From assembly GCF_041146795.1 (NCBI RefSeq), contig NC_135170.1, positions 25,042,033 through 25,106,032 on the forward strand: 64,000 nt of DNA, written 5' to 3'. Under the pieces are notes generated by a model that ran no database searches, was not told the DNA's origin, and saw nothing but the letters and a program-made list of their open reading frames with translations. The stretch comes from Maylandia zebra. Lineage: Eukaryota; Chordata; Actinopteri; Cichliformes; Cichlidae. The first letter of the stretch is position 1. Each line of letters begins with the position of its first letter. Both the position numbers and the translations under genes were made by a program. Below, in pieces: positions 25,401 to 60,241 of the stretch.

Positions 25401-26559
25401 ACCAGGTGCACTTTTGGAGGGATGGTCTGATGAGAATGTAACACCAAGTGTGTCTGACCTCTGTGCTGAGCAGCACCGCTGCCAAACTTGAATTACAATT
25501 AAACTGAGTTCAGAGTTGCCCCCCCCCCCTCCCTCCCCAAAGTTCAGAATAAGCTCGCCGCTGTGTGACAGATGTTTTTGATAGCTTTCTTTTGCAAACC
25601 GCAGCCTTAACGTACCCCAGATGAACACCTCTCCCCCACTCTCTTCTCCAACATATTGCAAATCCCAGTTCCAAAAGTGCTAACTTTAAAAAAACGAACG
25701 GATTTCGCTCACACTATGTGAGCACACTATGTATGTATGTACACTAGGATTTGCTCCCAGCTCTGGATGAGCACCAGTCTGCCTGCAGTCTTCGCCCTGC
25801 CAACGGCTGATCCCAGAGAACAGCCGTTAATCTGAGAGGGAACATCGAGAACGTCTCCTTTTAATTATCAGAAAACTCCAGCCGGGTTGGATAATGGATT
25901 CCAAATGGTGAGCTAAGGCAGAAGTGGGTGAAGCATTGGAGGAGGTGGCCACGAATGGAGAAGTGGATCAGAAGGAAGGGGGGGGGGGGGACGGGTGACT
26001 CCTTCTCAGGTTCTGACCTTTGGCTGGCCCCCCTCCTGCTCGTGTGCTCTGCTACAGATTGAGACCAGATTGACTGTGTTAGGCCAGGAGATGACTGAGT
26101 GACAGAGCCCAGCACACAGTCCAATGCAGCTATCTTCCTCCCAGGGGATATCTTTCAGGCCTGCTGATACCTTATACGCTCCAGAGATTTCTAACTCATG
26201 CTGATATTATGCAGCGGCATCAAAAGAAAGTGTAGCATGAGTAGCAGCGCTGGAACTAGCAATTCTCTGTGTCCCCTAACTGACAAAAGCTTCCTTCAGG
26301 ATCCGCACCCCTTCAGCATTTATCTTCATAGAAATAGCTGAATGAATTAGAAGCATAATCTCTTGTGTGCTGTTCCTCCTCGCTATTCCCAGGACACGCT
26401 GGGGGGTTTGACAAAGACAGAGAGAGATCTTACGGCCCGAGAGCTTAAAACCAAAGCAAAAAAATAACAGAATCACACAAAAACAAAACACAAGCTAATC
26501 ATCGTGGCTCCAAACACATCGCACATACATTCGCACGCATGGACTACAAGACCACCCCT
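22480..26559. other. Intergenic, no gene seen
   Basis: Includes short mononucleotide runs (a C run near 25,520-25,530, a G run near 25,979-25,990) and a (TAAA)n stretch near 24,264-24,278. No supported coding exon. Confidence 0.45.
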
Positions 26560-27500
26560 GAGAGCTGACCTGGCCTTGCCCCCAACCGCTCAGCGCTGGC
26601 GTGTGTCCAGAACAAACTGGGCCTCTCCGTAGGGAACAGTGGAGGCCTGAGGCCGCGCTGCTTAGCAGGCGCCGAGGGGGCGGCAGGCTGCCAGTGGTCA
26701 GTCCCTGGCGGAGCCTCTGGGAACCGTGTCACAGACGCACCACCTCACGGCGTCGTTGCCGGGTGAGGAGGTCAAGGAAGAACAGCACTCCTACGACCAA
26801 GCAGCTGGAAGCACTGTCATGGATGAGCTCATTTTGGCCGGCGTCCAAACAAGAGGCGAGCCAGACCCCTGAAGTTTGAGCTGTCTCCATGAAGTCACTC
26901 TTCAAGAGCACAGAGCATCAGCAGGACAACCTCTGAAGACATGCTCACAAACACAGAGAATAACTGAGGTTCATTCAAGGCCAGAACGATAACAGGAAGA
27001 GGAGTTACATCTGAACTGGAGCGGGGCTGAAACTGCTTGCTTCAAGACCAAGAACCACATGGAAAGTACTGGCAAAGGGAACCCCCAAGACAACAAAAAA
27101 ACCACAGCTTCAACAGATGTGATCAGAATAAAGAGCAGAGACAGGGTTAAGATTTGTGGCACAGCTTCACCAACTTCCATGTTGCAGGAAGACGATAAGA
27201 TCGCAACAAATTAAATCTCTAGCAGCACATGCAGTATATATAACAACTTCAGTGCCCTACCAGTGCACTTCAGCTTGCGGCCAGGAACAATGACCGACTC
27301 TAAACCGCAAGATCAAAGCCCATCGTTGTTAGTGCGTCAATGACCAATGTGCATGTTGGTCTTTGTGATTGTCTGTTTTGTATTTTTTCAGCCCTGTAAT
27401 TATCCTACTTAAAATGCTGCCTGTAATATGTTTTATGATTATGAAGAAGGCCATAAGCCGAAACTTTTTGGCCAGCCAATAAAACTGTTGTATGCACTAA
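26560..27500 (+). mobile_element. Possible retroelement 3' region with a GC-rich open stretch
   Basis: A GC-rich segment (26,580-26,880) stands out from AT-rich flanks and holds an open plus-strand frame of about 68 codons after a stop near 26,660, ending at a TGA near 26,874. About 600 bp on, GAAGAAGGCCATAAGCCGAA followed by GGCCAGCCAATAAAACTGTT (about 27,443-27,490) resembles the 3' ends of Penelope-like or similar fish retroelements. No reverse transcriptase or endonuclease motif is visible. It could equally be an unrecognised host exon followed by an unrelated repeat. Confidence 0.3.
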
Positions 27501-28689
27501 ATGTGTTAATGGGTCTACAGCTTCAATATAGAGTGAGAGAGCAAAAAAGCTTTTCTTTCAAGGCTAAATTTAGTCTTATCATCATACTCATAACCAAGCA
27601 ACTATGAATACACAACAAATCTTATCGGACAGAAAAACCTTGACAATTCTAAGTGACGTTAAGTAAGCAAGCCTGAACTTCTTTAATCAAACAAACAGTG
27701 GATGGAGGACATCGCTCAGAAGGCAACAAGAAACTCTCAGCAGTCATTTGATATCATTTTAACCCAAACAACATATGTGACTCACAAGCTCCTGACCTGC
27801 ACTTTTAGCCAATAAGAGAAGAATCGTAACTGTCCTTCACTGCTCACAGGTCAGATAAGTACAGTTGAACAATAAACAAACACAGTTCTTTGTGAGGATG
27901 CAAGTGCACAGAAATGCTGCACACGCACTATGAATAGTGAATGGGGAATCTGGGAGGGGCTGGAGCCGATAACAGCTGTCAGCCTCCTCCAGGTCAGCAG
28001 TGATAAGGAAGGAAGGCTAATTGGATGGTGCATGCTCTAACAAGGGCGGTCAGTATTCAGAAGACACGAGCCCGGGGAACTCTTTCACATGCTACTGAAT
28101 AAGCTGGTCACACTTTAAAAAAAACCAAGAGTCTATTATACAAGCAAATAAATGAACATTTTATGGAAAAAAATCTATAAGATAATGTTTTCTAACTAAC
28201 AAATGAGGGAATTAAAAATACCACCTTTCCGTTCCATTAGCCAAATTATCTACAAGCACATGTAAGCATTGTCGATATAAAAACACACCACCCATTAACC
28301 TGTGGTCTACAAAAAGGACACAGGCTTAGCAATTAAGCCACATTCCCAAACGTATCCAACTGCCTCCATATCCAAATGACTATAATTCCAAACAACGTGG
28401 TAATTTCCTCGGCAGAGAGCGCATGCCTGGTGTGCTGCTGATTATGGCTTTTTGAAAACGTATAAAGACGGTGGTTTCCTGGAGGGAGACCGCATCAGCT
28501 GTCATATTCATAATTATAGCATTTCTGCTATTTCTATCAATCTTATGATTATCGTATATCTGCTATTTCTATCAGTCATATAATTAGGTCTTCTGTCATT
28601 TCTACCTAAACTTTACTTCTGCAGTTTCCTAAAGTTTTCTTAAAGTTCACGATCCATGACTTTTATGACATTTGGGACAGCGTTTCTCC
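27501..28689. other. Intergenic, no gene seen
   Basis: AT-rich. A short imperfect duplication occurs near 28,500-28,585, where TCTGCTATTTCTATCA appears twice about 40 bp apart, each followed by a variant of TNATNATTA. No coding signal. Confidence 0.45.
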
Positions 28690-29041
28690 TTTTTTTCCGC
28701 AAGCAACACAGAATTTTTCTGATTGTGGAGGACGACGTGGCTGAGCACACAGTTTGGAGGATATTGCTGAACAGAAAGCAAAAATAAAGGAAGAAAAGCC
28801 TTTTTGTTTGTCAAGTCAATTTAGACTTGAGCACATGGAGGATTGTGGATATACCGGACAAAGGATGTTGACTATGGAGTTGCCAGGCAGGAGGAAAATA
28901 AGAAGTCCACAGAGGAGGTTCATGGATGAGGTGAAAGAAGACATGCAGTGGGTTGGGTTGATAGAAAAGGATGTTAGGGATAAGATAATCCAATGTGGCA
29001 ACCCTTTAAGGAAGCAAGCGAAACAAGAAGAAGCAGCTTAG
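28690..29041 (+). pseudogene. C-terminal end of a non-LTR retrotransposon ORF (RTE-like)
   Basis: The open frame 28,754-29,041 carries the tail typical of this LINE group: a G-R-R-K-I-R-S-P-Q-R-R-F-M-D block (near 28,888-28,930), then V-K-E-D-M, then C-G-N-P, ending in lysine- and glutamate-rich residues just before the stop. The reverse transcriptase core is missing, so this is a 5'-truncated copy. The clade (RTE rather than another LINE) is a judgement from memory of similar tails. Confidence 0.65.
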
Positions 29042-31632
29042 AAAATAAAAGAACTATCACTTCTAGTTAAGCAAATTCCATCTCAATGTATGCATTTATA
29101 ATATATTAAAGGTTGTTCTGGAGGCTTGAACTTAAAGGAACACTACCTGTGACAGTGGCTTGATGAATTTAGGCCCTTTACAGCCTGGGCTTCACTAATG
29201 AAGCTGACTAGCAAGCAGGAGGAGGGTTTTGCTCCCTCACCAGGTGGCCATATACACAAGGACCCAGCAGGAAAAACACCTGGGAATAATAAACTTTAGC
29301 ACCATCTCAGGGCTGGGACACACTGAAAGCACAGTAAAAGCTTTATCCATAGAACATATAATAGATAGTTAAACTGCATAAATGCCAAAATTAGAGCCAT
29401 GAATCTCCAGATTAAATGGCTTCTGCCGCGTGGTGGTTATGTGGTTATTAGGCCACTGATGGCAATAGTATAAATCAACAAGCAGAACTGCTTTATGGGA
29501 CTACTGGATTTACAAGATTTTTTTTAAACCATTAAATATGACATTTAATATTCTATGTATTGTACTGCAGTAGTAATATAAAATCAATTACCCGTACTAT
29601 GACGTCAGGTTCAATCCACGCCGCGCTGGCTAAGAGAAGTGCATGCTTGTACTGAAAGACATTTATATGCCGTCCAGTTCCTTTTACCCCAGAAAAGTAC
29701 TGAGCAGGTCAAGAAACCAAATGAATAAACAAAAGGTTATCCAGAGGGCAATTAGCGTAACACTCGCCTCTGTGTTCACCACAGTTGAGTCATTGATTGT
29801 GAGAGGGGAAGTGAATTTTGATTATACATGCTTCTGTGATGTTGATAGCAATCACTGGATCATGAGGTAAATTAGAAACACACTGTTTTCTTTAAGCCAT
29901 AACAAGTGTTCAAACAGAGCCTGACATTACTGATGAGAGAAAAAAAAGCGCACAACGCCCTCACACCGTCCTCCTGCAGGGAACAGCGACACGACACACA
30001 GGAAAAGAAAAGAAAAAAGGGGGCTGAGGAGCGATCGAAATCTTATCTACGTTAGGGAAATTCTGCGATGATCTGGTGATGTTTATGTTTAACCATTTAT
30101 GAGTAACTCTTTCAGGCAGACTACCAAACCACGTTACATACAGACACACCTACAAATCGCTTCATAATCATTAATCTAAGCAAACTGCATTGGATAAAAT
30201 GTCTAATAATAACCTGAACAGCTGAAAGTGCACAGGAGCTCTTTCTTAATGTCGCACCAAACTGAATCGACGAGGAAGACGCCTCCCTCCCCTCTCCACT
30301 CCTCTAAAAAAAGGCCACCATTGTATGTGAAGAATTACCATGGATACTGCCGGCGCACTGTAAGCCTTTTAGAATTATTAGCATTCCTCTCTACCCTGAG
30401 CACTGTAGCAAAGCCGCTCTCTTTACGGTCAATCCGCCTTGAGAGAAACAACATTTCTTTCATTAGCAACTACAGGAATTTCCATCTGGCTGGGAATTAA
30501 TTAAAGTCGAATTATGGGCCGCGGCAATATTGGCCTACTCAGACAAACTCAACAACGCCCGTGGAGGGTAAGAATGAATGTGGCCTTGTTAATGAGCAGG
30601 ATACGAGGCACGGCCACTTGTCAGAGACACTAATTCAGAAGTTATTACTCACTCGTTATGAGACAAATCATGTCATATTTAATAGACCTATTTATAAATG
30701 AGCCGAAGTGACTGAACGGCTTTGGCACCATTATTGCTGATTCAAGAAACATATAAAGCTAATGGAAACAGCTGAAGCATGGCTTTCATATAAAATAACC
30801 TCAAACTTCATGTTATATTTCCTGATTTTGTCATGTTGATTTTCGATTACATAAACCACCACGAGGGGATTTTTTTTTCCAGTCATGGTTTTGTGCTGTG
30901 GAACTGCTGTTTAGAATATCATAGAGTTCATCCGTGAAAGAATAACTGGAAAAAATATGTCACTAATGATCTGGCAGCACACGTAGCCTTGCTGAAATAC
31001 ACGGAGCCAAGCAAATCATAAAAAAACTTTTTTCTCTATCCATTTTAAACAGGTCAAAATACAGATCAGTTTCCACGAGAAAGGATAAATCTAGTTACAT
31101 TAATCATATTATACACAGCACAAAAAAATGTAATGCAATATAGTGATTACCAGCTTAGGGAGTTTCTACACTGTGTGACTCGCAATCAGAAGCACGTAAT
31201 TTGAAAATAATGCAACAATTCTATCTTTGTGAAGGAAGGTGTCGGACACAATGTGGCTACTATCAGCCTCTGATGACAAAGGCTCTGTACCACAGAGCAC
31301 CAGGGAGGCTCTGCTATCAGGCCCCGATACTCCTCTAGCCCTTGGCACTTCCACCGATGCAGAAAAAGTAGGTCTGCGTAGGCCTCAGTGAGATTCCACG
31401 GTGTGTGCCAACATGGCTAAATGAAAACATCCCCCTGGAGTGTACGTAGACTACAGTTTAAGTTTCATCTATCTGTGTCATTCCAGGTGCAGATTACAAG
31501 TAAACAGCTCTACTGAAACCAAAGTGACATTAGGCTGTAACCAGAACGCACGCAAAGTGATAGAGATATAACCTTTATGCAGGTGTGTCTTAGTAATAAC
31601 AACACAACAAATCAAGTAATTTCTTTTATACA
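29042..31632. other. Intergenic downstream of tbcd, with a candidate CNE
   Basis: No recognisable gene or transposon. Contains the enhancer-like stretch at 30,330-30,800. Confidence 0.45.
30330..30800. promoter_or_regulatory. Candidate conserved non-coding element (enhancer-like)
   Basis: A repeat-free tract dense in homeodomain-type cores and other vertebrate enhancer motifs: GGGAATTAATTAAAG near 30,491-30,505, CATTAGCAAC, TTGTTAATGAG, CACTAATTCAG, GGAAACAGCTGA (E-box) near 30,763, and CCATTATTGCTGATT. It has no open frame and sits about 1.0-1.5 kb beyond the tbcd 3' end. Function is inferred from motif texture alone. Confidence 0.4.
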
Positions 31633-31667
31633 TTTATTGTATTTCGACTGTTTCCATGTGTTTTATT
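31633..31667 (-). terminator. tbcd: tbcd polyadenylation signals
   Basis: AATAAA occurs on the minus strand at 31,662-31,667 and again at 31,633-31,638, about 150 and 180 bp beyond the tbcd stop codon. That is a normal 3' UTR length. Confidence 0.6.
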
Positions 31668-31817
31668 GGCAGTTAGAAGAGCTACCTGACATGGGGTGTT
31701 CTTCATTTCCTGTGAGTGATCAGGAAACCTGGACAGGGCCCTGCTGATTAAAGACAGCAGTTAGGATCAACTCAATTCAATTTGTTTGCCTTGTGCTCTA
31801 AACTCTCAATAATTACG

Positions 31818-56993
<25,176 letters not shown>

Positions 56994-57345
56994 TATCGCA
57001 GACCTTTAGCACGAGTATCTGTTGCAAGTTATGACAGGTTTAGCTAGCTAATATTAGCATTTGTGCGAACAAATAAAAGCGGAAAGGTGGAAATTATTCC
57101 AGGAAACTGGTGAATTGAATTAAAACATATACTGATAAGATGCGTAGGAGGTTCAGAGAGTATAAGCGCGAAATATGGCAGCTCTCAAAATTACATAAAC
57201 TTCACTGGACACAACTATTGTTGATGTCTATAACGATGCAGCTAGCTGTTGTAGTCGTACCCCGCCCCGGTACGGCAAGCGAGATGGCTCACGTGGTTAA
57301 CAGGGGCGGAAATTAAAGTCCCAGGTCACGTGTTCTCTAGACCGT
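56994..57345 (-). promoter_or_regulatory. tbcd: tbcd promoter and 5' UTR region
   Basis: Immediately upstream of the tbcd ATG on the minus strand. It has a small GC-rich patch (CCCCGCCCCGGTACGG near 57,260-57,275) and two palindromic E-boxes CACGTG at 57,290-57,295 and 57,327-57,332; the outer one reads GGTCACGTG. No TATA box is evident, which fits a housekeeping promoter. Confidence 0.5.
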
Positions 57346-58147
57346 ATTAATGCAGGATATGTTTACTAACCTTTTACTAAACAGTTATTTGGGCTGCTGT
57401 GAAGTTGACCTAATGATGAAACATTTCTATCCAAATGGGATTGTTTTTCTTTTCCATGCCTCCATTCACAGGGAATTAAGGTGTGTAAATCTAGTGTGTA
57501 AAGGTTTTCACACTAGATAAATAACAAATTCAGCAGGTCTGGAAAAACACAATGGATTCGCTTAGGATTTAATAATGGTTATACCATGCACAACAAGGGC
57601 TTGCAATGACTCACTGTTATACAGGGATATTTTGTAGGTGTAGTTAGTATGCCAACCTTTATTCCATTCGTAGCCATTCTACTATAATGTAGATAAAATA
57701 TAAAACATTGCATCCATAGTGAAAGTCAGATTCTGGTTTGTTCTACCTGCTTATAAAGGATTCCTCAATATTAACATAAATAAATAAAAAACAATAATTT
57801 TTAAGTTCAGTCATTGGTGTGTAGTACAGACTTCTGATTTGCAAGTTTTGTTTAATTTATGTCTATAAACAAACTACACTTAATTCACTGTAACACCTTG
57901 TGCAAAATACAGAATTTATTTGCAGATTCTGTTTTATATATTAGGAAGCAGGAAAGTGTCAGATGAGCTGGCAGGATGCAACTGTTTTTTCTATGTTAGG
58001 TCAGTATTTTCTGCACAGTACAGAAGACATTAAAGTGTTAGATGTGTTGTTTAATGTCTTCACACACTGTTTTTGGTCAAATAAGCAAAATCGCATAATA
58101 CTTCAATGTAAGACTGCAATGCTTTCTAAGAGTGCCTGTGAGTGTGT
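57346..58147. other. tbcd-fn3krp intergenic and fn3krp 3' UTR
   Basis: AT-rich and without coding signal. The fn3krp 3' UTR occupies the right part. Confidence 0.5.
57915..57920 (-). terminator. fn3krp: fn3krp polyadenylation signal
   Basis: AATAAA on the minus strand about 230 bp after the fn3krp stop codon. Confidence 0.6.
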
Positions 58148-59040
58148 TTATTTCAGCAGGGTCTTCATAACTCTTATGGAAGAACCTTTGTAACCACCAC
58201 CAAAGTGGTTCCAGTGATTCAGGTAGTGGAAGAGTTGGTAAAGCTGGTTCCTCTTTGCAAATCCTGGTGCTTGGGGAATCTTGCTGTGGTATGCAGAGTA
58301 AAAAGCACTGTTGAAGCCACCAAACATCCCAGCAATACCCAACTCAAACTCAGAGTGGCCGTAGAAGGAAGCAGGATCGAAGATGACTGGGCCGTCTGCA
58401 CATTCTGCCACGTTTCCTCCCCATAAATCTCCATGTAGGAGAGCAGGGACTATCTCCACATCTTTGAAGAACTGAGGGATCTTCAGCTGGAAATAAGAGA
58501 CACAACATGCACATTACAATGCTGATACAATCATAATGTCTTGTGCAAAATATGTTTAATTTCAAACAGGATCAAAGGGAGGTTGCACCTGTAACTCAGC
58601 CCATAGTTCTCTGGTCTCCCTGTCTCCATACGATTTCTCCACCATGTTAAGCTGGTGCTGTAGCCTCTGCTGGGTGTAGAATGGAACCCAATCACTCTGC
58701 CATTGATTGTCCTGGAGAGGTAAGAATGAGAAAAAACTGTGATGCTGCTGAAATTCACTTTAACATCTTGAAGATTTGGAGACCAAACATTTGTAACACA
58801 ACTTAGAGACATCAATACTGTACACCCTCCACTAGAATGCAGACACAGTATATAGACACATATACATTGGCTTTACCTGTGGCAGATATCCACAGCATGT
58901 AGTTACATGGAAGCCAAATTTTTCAACAGCAGCCACATCTGACTGCCCCGCTCCTTTTCCTGCATATATAGCCGTAATATTAATAAACAGTAATCACAAA
59001 CTTTTTACCTTAAATTTGACACAGTTCATTATTATTCATT

Positions 59041-59119
<79 letters not shown>

Positions 59120-59918
59120 TATCCACATTGTGGCATCCTAAGATGAAGTTAAACTGAATTACCCACTGTCTGTTGCTCTTTATTTAATTTTTCCAGTTGT
59201 TTCTTGTTGTGAAGATGCAGATCTGCCATCTTCTCTCCTAGCTGTTTTGAGTACCTGCTCATTGTGTTTAAAAATCAAGTATGTCATTGAAAAAATATTT
59301 TGCTCAGTGTTTCTAAAACTAAATTCATCTGCCCAAATTCTGCTTTAATCTGCACTAAAGAAAAAAATGTAGTCAAGAGCTCTCTTACTTGCTAAGACTG
59401 TTCATGTCCAGATGTTCCATCACAAATACAGAGCCTCCTGTGTCAAGCTCAATCACCTTTATGGGCTTGGGGACTTTCACGGTTTCTGTCTTTACAATAG
59501 CCTCCAGACTGGCCATTTCTCCATCAAACATCAGTTTGGCCTGGATAATTTAAAGACAGGACAACACGGTCTGGTAAACACAAGCTTCAGTAAATGTGAA
59601 TTTTTGCATTGTTCTCCACTCCACAACATCTACACAAAGTCCACGGACAGTAGTGTGGTGCAGCTGCTGGATCATGTCCCATTCATTTAAGTCCCGAGTT
59701 GAGCACACGCCGAAAGCCGATCATGAACTGAATGACACAACAGATAAAGAAAATGAAAAACTAACAATAACAAATACCTCACTCTTGTGATTTATCTTTA
59801 CAAACACTTTCCCAGTGTCAGTATGATAACTCTGTCCCTCGCTGATGCATCCACCTCCAGCATGACCAGCTGATTTCAGCATGGTTGTCCCCAACTCCCT
59901 CTTTAACTTAGCTTCCAT
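58148..59918 (-). CDS. fn3krp: Ketosamine-3-kinase (fructosamine-3-kinase-related protein), complete
   Basis: Phosphorylates the third sugar carbon of ketosamines on glycated proteins, destabilising the adduct and so repairing the protein; cytosolic, aminoglycoside-phosphotransferase-like fold. Six exons: 59778-59918, 59389-59540, 59163-59254, 58877-58959, 58589-58711 and 58148-58486. They give 309 residues, the length I recall for human FN3K and FN3KRP. Key residues are present: redox Cys24 in the GGGCISEG loop, Lys41 in VFVKIN, catalytic Asp217 in HGDLWGGN and metal-binding Asp234 in [13 protein letters not shown]. Much of the N-terminal half and the C-terminal NHWNHFG..Y.GSS region fit FN3KRP better, while some middle segments (Q-M-A-D-L-H-L, R-E-L-W) look FN3K-like, so paralogue assignment is less sure than family. 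A GT microsatellite sits in intron 3. Confidence 0.95.
59042..59117. repeat. (TG)38 microsatellite in fn3krp intron 3
   Basis: About 76 bp of uninterrupted dinucleotide repeat, 45 bp from the exon 3 donor site. Confidence 0.97.
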
Positions 59919-60237
59919 GATTATTTATCATCAGTTCCAGGACAGTTACAGCAGGACTAAAACCACCTACGCATCGCAAATGCGGGTATGAAAGTCTTTC
60001 TGACAGTTTCCGTTGCGGCAGCCAACCAGGACTTTGTCCCGAAGCAGGATCTTGTTTTTCTTCCGTTATGTAAATAATGATTGAGTAGTAGCCAATCATA
60101 AACAAGTCTGGGTTGATTGATTTCTACTTTGTCCAATAGTTGCGACGTTTGTCCGGTCACGTGAACGTCGCCATGGTGCCAAGTGAGGCTACAGCTATAC
60201 GCTACGAGTTTAACTATGGTTCTGCGGAAAAACCGGC
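59919..60237. promoter_or_regulatory. Bidirectional promoter between fn3krp and arl16
   Basis: The two start codons are 319 bp apart and point away from each other. The interval has two CCAAT boxes on the plus strand (60,092-60,096 and 60,133-60,137), a palindromic E-box CACGTG (60,158-60,163, context GGTCACGTGAAC) and several CpGs. There is no obvious TATA box. This is the usual make-up of a head-to-head housekeeping promoter. Confidence 0.7.
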
Positions 60238-60241
60238 ATGA
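60173..60241 (+). other. Upstream ORF overlapping the arl16 start codon
   Basis: ATG at 60,173 in an optimal context (GTCGCCATGG) opens a 22-codon frame that ends TGA at 60,239-60,241. That stop overlaps the arl16 ATG (60,238-60,240) as ATGA. If the mRNA begins upstream of it, ribosomes would have to leak past or reinitiate at the overlapping start. The transcription start is not known, so the uORF may lie outside the mRNA. Confidence 0.55.
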
